DNA of 15,988 nt from Bacteroidota bacterium (GCA_023416995.1 JAEZGI010000036.1:1-15988); one strand, 5' to 3'; positions 1 to 8,139 are shown, counted from the stretch's first letter. Notes: a model not told the origin generated them from the sequence alone. Numbers and translations: made by a program.

Positions 1-647
1 ATTTTCTGTCGGAAGTTTTTCAGCACATACTCATACACGGTATTGATGCGGTGCGTTTCATGTTCATCAAAATTGTTTTCGTACGATTTGCCCGATATGT
101 AATGATAATCTTTGGTGGTAGACAAGATTTCAAGAATAGAAAGCAATTGCACCACACTCATCAGTCCCTGCATCTGGGTTAAATCCTGCATCATGCGCAT
201 CACCTGTGCTTTTTTTGGACCATAAAATTCCAGACCGCGCATCGAACGCGTAAATAACTTCTTTACTACTGCCATCTCCTCTTTTTCCATGATATGATCG
301 CCCAGGAACTGTTCGTTGAAGTAAATAACGATACCTGCGGTTGCGAGTGCATTATTTTTTTCGAAATAGGCATCATCACTTCGCCATAAATGTGGCAGAT
401 GCGGGCCGGTAAATGTGAGTTCACCTGGTCGGAAAGCCCTGATGTTGTCACCGATAAACCGCGTGCCTGTTCCCTCCAGTACCACGAAAAGCTGGAACTC
501 AGAATGTGCGTGCCATACAGGATCAAAATGTTTATCATGCATTACTTTCACCACGAAAATTTGTGATGGAGGAATTGTAGATTTATGAAGAGCAGTTCTC
601 AAAATCGTGTAAGTTGTCGTTATTATGTTAAAAATAAACATATCCAT
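1..647 (-). CDS. AraC-family transcriptional regulator, N-terminal sensor part (3' end outside window)
   Basis: The reverse complement gives an open frame of 215 codons running off the left edge. Numbered from the ATG at 647, residues 30-95 form a cupin-type (AraC_binding) sensor: WHAHSEFQLFVVLEG at 45-59, then GTRFIGDN, a PGELTF strand and GPHLPHLW. The HxH at 46-48 and H86 fit a ligand- or metal-binding cupin. A helical linker follows, ending in INTVYEYVLKNF, where the AraC helix-turn-helix normally begins; that DNA-binding half lies outside the window. It is a cytoplasmic regulator, likely sugar-responsive by family. It is divergent from the operon starting at 745, so that operon is the probable target (inference). 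The start is uncertain: ATG codons lie at 647 and 641, but family members known to me usually begin a few residues before the LHKSTIPP segment, which would fit a TTG start at 602. The family call is firm. Confidence 0.85.
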   Translation of the reverse strand, partial: MDMFIFNIITTTYTILRTALHKSTIPPSQIFVVKVMHDKHFDPVWHAHSEFQLFVVLEGTGTRFIGDNIRAFRPGELTFTGPHLPHLWRSDDAYFEKNNALATAGIVIYFNEQFLGDHIMEKEEMAVVKKLFTRSMRGLEFYGPKKAQVMRMMQDLTQMQGLMSVVQLLSILEILSTTKDYHYISGKSYENNFDEHETHRINTVYEYVLKNFRQK

Positions 648-666
648 GATATAATACAGTCAGAAT

Positions 667-683
667 TGGATAAAAAATGGATA
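667..683. promoter_or_regulatory. Candidate AraC-type operator: TGGATA direct repeat, 11-bp period
   Basis: In the 97-bp gap between the divergent regulator and the operon, TGGATA occurs at 667-672 and again at 678-683, separated by AAAAA. The two copies are in the same orientation one helical turn apart, the usual geometry for AraC-family half-sites. No good Bacteroidota promoter (TTG then TAnnTTTG) was found in the gap; the nearest is GAGATTTG at 705-712, with one mismatch and no convincing upstream box. The operator call rests only on spacing and position and could be chance in AT-rich DNA. Confidence 0.3.
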
Positions 684-744
684 GGCATTTATCGACGTAA
701 AAAGGAGATTTGAATTCGCGTTTAGAACGACTTAACTGATTGCC

Positions 745-3700
745 ATGTGTAAAAACAACTATAAGCTTTACAGCTTGCTGCTTTGTGTATTTGTGCTGTT
801 TACCGGTGCATCTTACAAAATCAAAAATGATGAAACTCCCCGGCGTCTTGAAATTCTGTTTCTCGGGCACAAGAGTAAACACCACGATTCAGAAAAACTG
901 GCCGACATTCTCACCAAAGAATATTTCAAAAGCGGTATCAATATTTCCTATACTGTGGATCCAAATGATCTGAACGATTCGACCCTGGCTGATTACGACG
1001 GGTTAATCGTTTATGCCAATCATGATACCATTACCAGTTCGCAGGAGAAAGCGCTGCTGAGTTTTGTAAAAAGCGGTAAAGGCTTTATTCCGATCCACAG
1101 TGCATCATTTTGTTTCCAGAACTCACCGGAGGTAATTGAGCTGACCGGTGGGCAGTTCAAAACCCACAAGTACGATTCATTTCCGGCTGTAATCACCAAT
1201 GCTTCACACCCGGTGATGAAAGATGTACCTGCTTTCAAAACAAAAGATGAAACTTATGTTCACCATAAAATAAGTAAAGACATACAGGTGCTTTCTGAGC
1301 GTGTGGAAGGCGACCATCGTGAACCTTACACCTGGGTGAAAAATTATGGCCAGGGCCGTGTTTTTTATACTGCATACGGTCATGATGACAATACCTTCAA
1401 CAACCCGGGTTTCCTGAAACTGGTGCATAATGGTATTCTTTGGGCCGTCGGCGACCAGCGTGCGGATGCATTGGCAAAAATGAAGATAGCGGACCCTGCT
1501 TACTTTGATGGTCCTGTTCCGAACTACGAAAAACGTGATCCGGCTCCAAGGGTACAAGCTTCGCTGAGCCCGGAACAATCTATGTCACTGATCCAGGTGC
1601 CGGTTGGTTTTGATCTGCAGTTGTTTGCTTCCGAGCCGGATGTGGTGAACCCTATCTATATGAACTGGGATGAAAAAGGCCGGTTATGGGTGATTGAAAC
1701 GGTCGATTACCCGAACGAGATCAAGGATGAGGATAAAGGCGATGATCGTATCAAAATACTGGAAGATACTGACGGTGATGGTAAGGCAGATAAGTTTACC
1801 ATTTTTGCCGACAAACTCAATATCCCCACAAGTTTTGTATTTGTAAATGGTGGTATCATCGTTAGCTCTGCGCCGTCCTTCCTGTTTTTGAAAGATACAG
1901 ATGGCGATGGTAAAGCTGATGTGCGTCAGCCGATGCTAACGGGCTGGGGTAAACGCGATACCCATGCACAGGCATCTAATCTTCGATATGGGGTAGACAA
2001 CCAGATCTGGGGCGTGGTAGGTTATTCTGGTTTTGAAGGAAAGATCGGTAAAGATTCTATGCGTTTCAGCAGCGGGGTTTACCGGTTTACGCCTGATGGT
2101 AAAAAACTTGAATATCTGTCGACCACCAGTAATAACACCTGGGGACTTGGATTTTCCGAAGAAAATGATGTATTCATCTCTACGGCGAACAATACACACA
2201 GCGGTTTCCTTGGTCTGCCAAAAAGGTATTTTGACAAGGTGAAAATCAATGAGACCGGTGTCGAAAAAATTGACGCACACTATGCCATGCACGTGGCAAC
2301 AAAAAATCTGAGACAGGTTGATGTGCATGGTGGATTCACTGCTGCAGCCGGACATAGTTTATATACTGCAAGAAATTTCCCTAAAGAATATTGGAACAGG
2401 ATCGCTTTTGTAACTGAGCCAACCGGCCGCCTGATTCACAAACAGGTGCTGAAACAGGAAGGTGCCGGTTTCAAAGAAGATGGCGACGGCTGGAACATGC
2501 TGGTAAGCGCTGATGAATGGGCCGCACCGATCCAGGCAGAAGTTGGACCCGATGGTTCGCTGTGGGTGACCGACTGGTATGATTTCATCATTCAGCATAA
2601 CCCCACACCAAGTATTGCATCTTCTGGTCTTGACGCAAAAAATGGCGAAGGCAATGCGTATATCAATCCATTGCGCGATCACGAACGTGGCCGTATATAC
2701 AGGATCGCACACAAGGGCAATGATAAAAAGAATCAACTTTCTCTTGATATCAATGACAGCCAGGGATTGGTTGCGGCGCTCAGCAACGATAACATGTTCT
2801 GGCGACTCACCGCTCAGCGTTTACTGGTCGAAAAAGGTGATAAATCAATATTGCCTGCACTGTACAAAATTGTTGAGAACCGTAGTGTAGATGAGATCGG
2901 TATCAATGCGCCGGCGGTACATGCTATCTGGACCATACATGGATTGAAAGCACTTGATGGCACAAACAAACAGGCATTGGATGTGGTTACCAAAGCCCTT
3001 TCACATCCTGCGGGTGGTGTGCGCAAAGCTGCTATCGAAGCGTTACCAAAAACAAGTGCCATGTTCGCTGCCATGCAGAAATCAGGTGCATTTACCGACA
3101 AAGATTTCCGTGTGCGTCTTGCAGGTGTATTAGCTACTACTGATATGAAACCATCAGATGCAATTGGTAACCTGCTTGTTGGCATGGCAGAAAAAGAGGA
3201 GAATGTTAAGGATGCCTGGTTAAGACATGCATTGACCATTGCCGGAAAACTGAATCATGAAACATTTAGTGCTGCTTTTAAAAAACGTGGTCTTAATGCC
3301 AATCCTTCGTTAACCGAAGCATCGATGGCTCAACGGTTAACTTTTGGATCGCGTTTAAATGAGTTGCCGTTAAGACGCAGCTTTGGCCGTCCACAGGGCA
3401 CCCCGCCAATGCCCGAAGTGGCAGGAAAAGAATTACTGATTTCAGGAACCATTGAAAGGGCGATGCCCAGAACTCCGACCCAGCCGGGTTCTACGCCGGC
3501 GGCTCCTATACCGTTTTCCGGAATGGTAGTGGCACAGGGTACTTCGACAGATGGTTATGGGTTGTACATGCTCGATAACAAGATGCACTTCCAGGTAAAT
3601 CAAAATGGTAAAACATACAAAGTTTCAACAACTGAGAACCTGCCCGGATCTTTCACTTTCAAGGCCGGTCTCCAGAAAAATGGCTCAATGGCTTTGTTTG

Positions 3701-4293
3701 TAAATAACAAGCAGGTAGGCACTGCTAAAACCAGTGGCTTGTTTAAAAAAGACCTGACGGCACCATTGCGTGTAGGTTTTGATAATCTGAAAGGCACTGA
3801 CCGGATCACTGAATATCCTGATACCGCGTTTTTCCTTCGCGCGAATCTTGCTAATGCAAAACTTGAAACACTTGACGGAATAGCTGCTCCTGTTAAAACC
3901 GCCGCACCAACTGTCGATAAAACGATTGTGGTTAATGTGGTTAAGGATGTAATGAAGTTTGATAAGGAACTGCTCACCGCAAAAGCCGGTACCACCATAC
4001 AGATCGTGTTGAATAATCCTGACTTCATGCAACACAACCTTGTGGTTATAAAACCAAATACACTTGAGAAAGTGGGAGCGGCTGCTGATAAACTGGCGCA
4101 GGATCCAAATGGTGCCAAAATGCAATATGTGCCCAAGATGCCCGAAGTGCTGTTTGCAACACCGTTGATAAACCCGGCCGGTAAATTCACACTGACCATG
4201 AAGGTGCCTTCTGAACCCGGCGATTACCCTTATGTATGTACTTTCCCTGGTCACTGGAGAATTATGAAAGGCATTCTGCGCGTAACCAAATAG
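745..4293 (+). CDS. Secreted ThuA / PVC-type dehydrogenase / HEAT / LamG-like / azurin multidomain protein
   Basis: An 1182-residue exported protein. Residues 1-22 are a type I signal peptide with no lipobox. Residues 34-238 are a ThuA-like domain (FLGHKSKHH, IPIHSASFCF, YTAYGHDDNTFNNPGF, GILWAVGD). Residues 276-655 match the 'PVC-type membrane-bound dehydrogenase' beta-propeller, distantly related to soluble PQQ glucose dehydrogenase. It includes two DTDGDGKAD calcium-type loops (341-349 and 384-392), H407 before NLRYG, and a closing RGRIYRI. Residues about 668-860 are helical HEAT-like repeats. Residues 894-1045 look like a LamG/concanavalin-type beta-sandwich. Residues 1059-1182 are an azurin-like cupredoxin with all four type-1 copper ligands: H1097 (MQHN), C1165, H1170 and M1174 (CTFPGHWRIM). 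No CXXCH haem motif occurs anywhere. The inferred role is periplasmic oxidation of a sugar, glycoside or polyol, with electrons passed to the fused copper domain; the substrate is unknown. It is the first gene of a four-gene operon. The next gene starts 18 bp downstream. Confidence 0.88.
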   Translation: MCKNNYKLYSLLLCVFVLFTGASYKIKNDETPRRLEILFLGHKSKHHDSEKLADILTKEYFKSGINISYTVDPNDLNDSTLADYDGLIVYANHDTITSSQEKALLSFVKSGKGFIPIHSASFCFQNSPEVIELTGGQFKTHKYDSFPAVITNASHPVMKDVPAFKTKDETYVHHKISKDIQVLSERVEGDHREPYTWVKNYGQGRVFYTAYGHDDNTFNNPGFLKLVHNGILWAVGDQRADALAKMKIADPAYFDGPVPNYEKRDPAPRVQASLSPEQSMSLIQVPVGFDLQLFASEPDVVNPIYMNWDEKGRLWVIETVDYPNEIKDEDKGDDRIKILEDTDGDGKADKFTIFADKLNIPTSFVFVNGGIIVSSAPSFLFLKDTDGDGKADVRQPMLTGWGKRDTHAQASNLRYGVDNQIWGVVGYSGFEGKIGKDSMRFSSGVYRFTPDGKKLEYLSTTSNNTWGLGFSEENDVFISTANNTHSGFLGLPKRYFDKVKINETGVEKIDAHYAMHVATKNLRQVDVHGGFTAAAGHSLYTARNFPKEYWNRIAFVTEPTGRLIHKQVLKQEGAGFKEDGDGWNMLVSADEWAAPIQAEVGPDGSLWVTDWYDFIIQHNPTPSIASSGLDAKNGEGNAYINPLRDHERGRIYRIAHKGNDKKNQLSLDINDSQGLVAALSNDNMFWRLTAQRLLVEKGDKSILPALYKIVENRSVDEIGINAPAVHAIWTIHGLKALDGTNKQALDVVTKALSHPAGGVRKAAIEALPKTSAMFAAMQKSGAFTDKDFRVRLAGVLATTDMKPSDAIGNLLVGMAEKEENVKDAWLRHALTIAGKLNHETFSAAFKKRGLNANPSLTEASMAQRLTFGSRLNELPLRRSFGRPQGTPPMPEVAGKELLISGTIERAMPRTPTQPGSTPAAPIPFSGMVVAQGTSTDGYGLYMLDNKMHFQVNQNGKTYKVSTTENLPGSFTFKAGLQKNGSMALFVNNKQVGTAKTSGLFKKDLTAPLRVGFDNLKGTDRITEYPDTAFFLRANLANAKLETLDGIAAPVKTAAPTVDKTIVVNVVKDVMKFDKELLTAKAGTTIQIVLNNPDFMQHNLVVIKPNTLEKVGAAADKLAQDPNGAKMQYVPKMPEVLFATPLINPAGKFTLTMKVPSEPGDYPYVCTFPGHWRIMKGILRVTK

Positions 4294-4311
4294 ATAAACC
4301 AAAAACTGGAG

Positions 4312-5883
4312 ATGCAAAAACAAGTAACATCAACCAAAAATGCCACGGCGCCGGATATGAAGTTGTTCTACGCGTGTTTCGTGGCGCTTATGACCACCGC
4401 TTTCGGCTTTATTCTGCGTGCGGTGATACTGCCCGACTGGGGTCGAGAATTTAACCTCACTCAAACGCAGCTTGGTGAAATTGCCGGGGTGGGTCTATGG
4501 CCATTTGCTATCAGTATCGTGCTGTTTAGTCTCATCATTGATCGCATCGGTTATAAAACTGCCATGATCTTTGCATTTCTCTGTCATATTACTTCTGCAA
4601 TTCTCACCATCTATGCTACCGGCTATTGGATGTTATACATCGGAACCTTTATAGTAGCGCTGGGAAATGGAACGGTAGAAGCGGTTGTAAACCCGGTTGT
4701 TGCCACGATGTTCCCCAAGGCAAAAACAAAGTGGCTGAACATACTTCATGCTGCCTGGGCAGGTGGGCTTATGATCGGCGGTATGATGGCACTGTTTATG
4801 GGAGAAGGTACATCATGGGAATATAAGGTCGGTTTGATTTTGTTACCTACCCTTGTATATGGCATCATGATGTTTGCGCGGCGCTTTCCTGTAAACGAGC
4901 GCATCCAGGCAGGTGTTTCTTACCGAGAAATGTTGCGTGAAGTCGGAGCTTTGGGGGCACTCATTATTGTATCATTAATCATCTTCCAGTTGGGCGCCGT
5001 GTTTGCATGGTCAACAACTTTCAACATTATACTGATTCTGGCAATTACTGCCTGGTTTGGCTGGTACACAAAAAGCCTTGGTCAGCCCTTGTTTGTGATA
5101 CTGCTCCTGATCATGATTCCTTTGGCAACCACCGAGCTTGGTACTGACAGCTGGATCACTGATCTCATGACACCTGCTATGAACCAGTTGGGTATGCAGG
5201 CTGGATGGGTACTGGTGTATACTTCTGCAATCATGTTCGTGTTACGCTTTTTTGCGGGTCCTATAGTTCATAAGATTTCTCCGCTTGGTCTGCTTGCAGT
5301 TTGTTCTGTTATTGCAGCGGTAGGGTTGTATATGTTGTCGTATTCTGCAGGTGTAATGATCCTGGTTGCAGCCACAATCTATGGGCTTGGAAAAACATTT
5401 TTTTGGCCAACAATGCTAGGCCTTGTTGCAGAACGTTTTCCGAAAGGCGGTGCCTTAACACTGAATATTACAGGGGGGCTGGGTATGATCGCAGCGGGTG
5501 TCATTGGTGCCGGGATCCTTGGTTTTATACAGGATAAATCGGTAGATGCTAATGTGCTGGCTTACGATAAAGCCAACCAGACAAACATACATGCTACCTA
5601 TGTAACTGAAAACAAAACCAGCGTGTTTGGCGATTACAAAGCACTTGACCAGGAGAAATTGGAAACTGCTACGCCCGCTGATGTTGAAACTGTTACTTCT
5701 ATACGTGATGAAGCCAAAAAAGAAGCGTTGCGGGATATTGTAATATTCCCGATAATAATGTTGGTCAGTTACCTGCTGTTAATTGCATACTTCCGTTCAA
5801 AAGGGGGTTATCGTGCAGTGTCGCTTGACAAAACAAACACACCGCCAACCAAAGCATTTAATCCAACAACGGTAGAACCATGA
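4312..5883 (+). CDS. MFS transporter, sugar or sugar-derivative permease
   Basis: A 523-residue inner-membrane protein with about 12 hydrophobic segments, the first at roughly 17-38. After TM2 it has an MFS motif-A-like loop (DRIGYK). A short cytoplasmic break follows TM6 near FARRFPVNER. It presumably imports, by proton or other ion symport, the small molecule released or oxidised by the upstream secreted protein (inference from position). Residues about 407-474, between the predicted last two TM segments, form a long hydrophilic insertion rich in Asp, Glu, Lys and Thr that a normal MFS protein lacks. The start at 4312 is preceded directly by CTGGAG, a weak Shine-Dalgarno. The stop overlaps the next start as ATGA, indicating translational coupling. 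The MFS class is clear; the substrate is not determined. Confidence 0.88.
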   Translation: MQKQVTSTKNATAPDMKLFYACFVALMTTAFGFILRAVILPDWGREFNLTQTQLGEIAGVGLWPFAISIVLFSLIIDRIGYKTAMIFAFLCHITSAILTIYATGYWMLYIGTFIVALGNGTVEAVVNPVVATMFPKAKTKWLNILHAAWAGGLMIGGMMALFMGEGTSWEYKVGLILLPTLVYGIMMFARRFPVNERIQAGVSYREMLREVGALGALIIVSLIIFQLGAVFAWSTTFNIILILAITAWFGWYTKSLGQPLFVILLLIMIPLATTELGTDSWITDLMTPAMNQLGMQAGWVLVYTSAIMFVLRFFAGPIVHKISPLGLLAVCSVIAAVGLYMLSYSAGVMILVAATIYGLGKTFFWPTMLGLVAERFPKGGALTLNITGGLGMIAAGVIGAGILGFIQDKSVDANVLAYDKANQTNIHATYVTENKTSVFGDYKALDQEKLETATPADVETVTSIRDEAKKEALRDIVIFPIIMLVSYLLLIAYFRSKGGYRAVSLDKTNTPPTKAFNPTTVEP

Positions 5884-6776
5884 GTTTGAATATACGATAT
5901 GGAGTCAGTACATGGTTATGGATTTCGCCGTTTACCACAGAAGCGGTTGAGCCCATCTTCTCCAGGATATCATCAATGGGATTTGATGTGGTTGAAATTG
6001 CTGTTGAAGACCCTTCACTGATCGATGTGGATGTTGTAAAGCAGGGGTTGGATAAATACGGATTAAAGGCAATTATCTGCGGGGCTTTTGGTGCCAGCCG
6101 GGATCTTACAAGTTCAGATCCGGCCATTCACGAAAACTGCTTCAGGTACATCTCAGCCTGTATGGATCTTTGTGTGGCACTGGGTAATAATTTTTTCAGC
6201 GGACCAATGTATTCTGCTGTTGGCAAGGCGCGACTACTTCCACCCGAAGAAAGAAAACGCGAATGGGATCTGGCAGTAAAAAATCTGCGGATCGTTTGCG
6301 AGATGGCAGGGGCCCGTGGATTAAAGATCGCGCTTGAACCCTTGAACCGTTTTGAATCGGACCTGGTAAATAATGTAGATGATGTATTGAGGTTGATCAG
6401 CGATATCAATCATCCGGCGGCCAATGTAATGCTCGACGGCTTTCATATGAACATTGAAGAACCCGATATCGTTGCTGCCATAACAAAAGCGGGCGACAGG
6501 TTGCTTCATGTACAGGTTTCAGAAAATTACCGCGGAACGCCGGGCACGGGACAAACACGCTGGGAAGATTACCGACGCGGGTTGGAATCAATCGGTTATA
6601 CCGGCACGGTAAGTATTGAAAGCTTCACAACTGAAAACCGGGAACTTGCCGGTGCGGTTTGTTTCTGGCGACCAATGGCTGAAAGCCAGGATCTGTTTGC
6701 AGAAGATGGGTTAAGATTTTTAAAACAATGGAGTGGTTTGGAGCAACCTAAACCACTACTGGTTAATCATCAATAA
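5880..6776 (+). CDS. TIM-barrel sugar isomerase/epimerase (xylose isomerase-like, tagatose/allulose 3-epimerase type)
   Basis: A 298-residue cytosolic protein of the xylose isomerase-like TIM-barrel superfamily (AP_endonuc_2), the usual length for ketose 3-epimerases. By the spacing known for D-tagatose/D-allulose 3-epimerases, the metal ligands would be E153 (ALEPLNRFE), D186 (MLDGFHM), position 212 and E247 (VSIESF), with E159, H189 and R218 contacting substrate. Position 212 is Gln (HVQV) instead of the His of those epimerases; hydroxypyruvate isomerase-like members also have HxQ there. The PGTG segment at 221-224 also resembles that branch. It probably interconverts a ketose or keto-sugar produced or imported by the operon. 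It overlaps the transporter stop by four bases and is followed 11 bp later by an oxidoreductase. The fold and class are secure; the substrate is open. Confidence 0.85.
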   Translation: MSLNIRYGVSTWLWISPFTTEAVEPIFSRISSMGFDVVEIAVEDPSLIDVDVVKQGLDKYGLKAIICGAFGASRDLTSSDPAIHENCFRYISACMDLCVALGNNFFSGPMYSAVGKARLLPPEERKREWDLAVKNLRIVCEMAGARGLKIALEPLNRFESDLVNNVDDVLRLISDINHPAANVMLDGFHMNIEEPDIVAAITKAGDRLLHVQVSENYRGTPGTGQTRWEDYRRGLESIGYTGTVSIESFTTENRELAGAVCFWRPMAESQDLFAEDGLRFLKQWSGLEQPKPLLVNHQ

Positions 6777-6787
6777 ATAATTGCGTA

Positions 6788-7915
6788 ATGGCAAAACAAA
6801 TTAACATAGCAATAGTTGGTCTTGGATTCGGAGCTGAGTTTATTCCGATTTACCAGAAACATCCGCATGCAAATATGTATGCAATCTGTCAGCGCAATAA
6901 AGAAAAGCTTAACCAGATAGGGGATGCATTCAACATTGAAAAACGTTACGAGAATTATGATGACTTGCTTAAGGATCCCAATGTTGATGCCGTGCATATC
7001 AACACACCCATCCAGAATCATGCAGAACAATCACTGAAGGCCCTGCGTGCAGGAAAACATGTTGCCTGTACGGTTCCGATGGCAACTACTGTCGATGAAT
7101 GTCGCCAGATAGTGGAGGCCGTTGCCGAAACCGGGCTCACCTATATGATGATGGAAACTGTGGTTTACAGCCGCGAATTTTTATTCATTAACGAAATGTA
7201 TCGCAAAGGTGAATTGGGGAAACTCCAGTTTCTGCGCGCTTCCCATCAACAGGAAATGGCCGGCTGGCCAGGTTATTGGGAAGGTCTGCCACCAATGCAT
7301 TATGCAACACATTGCGTAGGGCCCGTTGTTGCCCTTGCTGGTGCAGACGCTGAATTTGTTTCTTGTTTAGGATCAGGCAGGATAGACGAACACCTGATCG
7401 GAAAATATAACTCTCCATTTGCAATTGAAACCTGTCATATCAAATTCAAAGATTCTGATCTCGCCGCAGAAGTAACCCGCTCTCTTTTTAATACTGCCAG
7501 GCAATACCGTGAAAGTTTCGATGTATACGGTTCGAAGAAATCATTTGAATGGACCCTGATAGAACACGAAGATTCGGTTATACATACAGGTGAGATCCCT
7601 GAAAAGGTGAAGATTCCTGATTACGCACACCTGCTGCCACAGGAGATCCAGTCTTTTACTACAGGTGGTGTATATGATGCGTCCGAGAATCAACACCTGT
7701 CTTTTATCCAGGGTTCAGGACATGGAGGATCACATCCACACCTGGTACATGAATTCGTTACGGCTTTGATTGATAACCGGGAACCATTCCCGAATGCAAG
7801 ACAGTCCGCCAACATAACCTGTGTTGGTATCCTGGCGCACGAGTCTGCAATGCAAAATGGCAAAAAAATAAACCTGCCGGAATTTACATTAAATGCAATG
7901 TTAGCGGCAAAGTAA
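6788..7915 (+). CDS. Gfo/Idh/MocA-family NAD(P)-dependent oxidoreductase
   Basis: A 375-residue cytosolic protein without a signal peptide. The N-terminal Rossmann fold has the nucleotide-binding motif VGLGFGAE (G11, G13, G15). The fold continues with the VDAVHINTP strand (66-74) and GKHVACTVPMA (89-99). The C-terminal half is the family's mixed sheet used for substrate binding and tetramer contacts, with H171 and H175 in MHYATHCVGP near the expected catalytic position. Related enzymes oxidise or reduce sugars, inositols or 3-keto-glycosides; ThuB of trehalose catabolism belongs to this family. The usual EKP tripeptide after the GKHV strand reads TVP (95-97), so the widely conserved Lys is absent. 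It is the last gene of the four-gene operon; no clear terminator follows. Family assignment is strong, but the direction of reaction and substrate are unknown. Confidence 0.88.
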   Translation: MAKQINIAIVGLGFGAEFIPIYQKHPHANMYAICQRNKEKLNQIGDAFNIEKRYENYDDLLKDPNVDAVHINTPIQNHAEQSLKALRAGKHVACTVPMATTVDECRQIVEAVAETGLTYMMMETVVYSREFLFINEMYRKGELGKLQFLRASHQQEMAGWPGYWEGLPPMHYATHCVGPVVALAGADAEFVSCLGSGRIDEHLIGKYNSPFAIETCHIKFKDSDLAAEVTRSLFNTARQYRESFDVYGSKKSFEWTLIEHEDSVIHTGEIPEKVKIPDYAHLLPQEIQSFTTGGVYDASENQHLSFIQGSGHGGSHPHLVHEFVTALIDNREPFPNARQSANITCVGILAHESAMQNGKKINLPEFTLNAMLAAK

Positions 7916-7938
7916 GCAGAACAGAACATAAGACCTTT

Positions 7939-7953
7939 TGCTGCCTGGCAGCA
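7939..7953. other. Small GC-rich hairpin just downstream of the oxidoreductase gene
   Basis: TGCTGCC-T-GGCAGCA is a perfect 7-bp inverted repeat that would fold as about six pairs with a three-base loop, 24 bp after the stop codon. There is no T-tract on either side, so it is not a textbook intrinsic terminator. It could act as a 3'-end stabiliser or weak terminator. The pairing is seen directly; any function is inference. Confidence 0.4.
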
Positions 7954-8139
7954 CACCCCGCCGGATATGATTCTGTGGAACCGGCCAACCCATCCGTACA
8001 TTTCTTCTGACAGTCTCGTTGGGATCTCAACCAGCGATAACCTGATATTTCGGGAACGGGCTCTTTTTGCTCAAACTTAAGTCAAAACTTTTTTAACCAT
8101 GTGTTATTGCCTCGTTATGCCTGGTAGTAAACGTCCCCC

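Noticed and set aside
266..538. Minus-strand frame of 90 codons
   Set aside because: It overlaps the AraC sensor on the same strand in another frame. The AraC frame contains clear cupin motifs (WHAHSEFQL, GPHLPHLW), so this one is a shadow.
3600..4323. Long minus-strand frames of about 200 codons opposite the azurin and LamG-like domains
   Set aside because: The plus strand here encodes an intact cupredoxin with all four copper ligands. The antisense products show no recognisable domain.
7939..7953. Intrinsic terminator after the oxidoreductase operon
   Set aside because: The hairpin is real but short and lacks a T-tract on either strand, so it is recorded only as a hairpin.
7690..8001. Minus-strand frame of 103 codons extending into the leader
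   Set aside because: Most of it is antisense to the conserved C-terminus of the oxidoreductase, and its Cys-rich product resembles no family known to me.
7967..8081. Short plus-strand ATG frame after the oxidoreductase gene
   Set aside because: About 37 codons, no recognisable sequence, no ribosome binding site. Probably chance.
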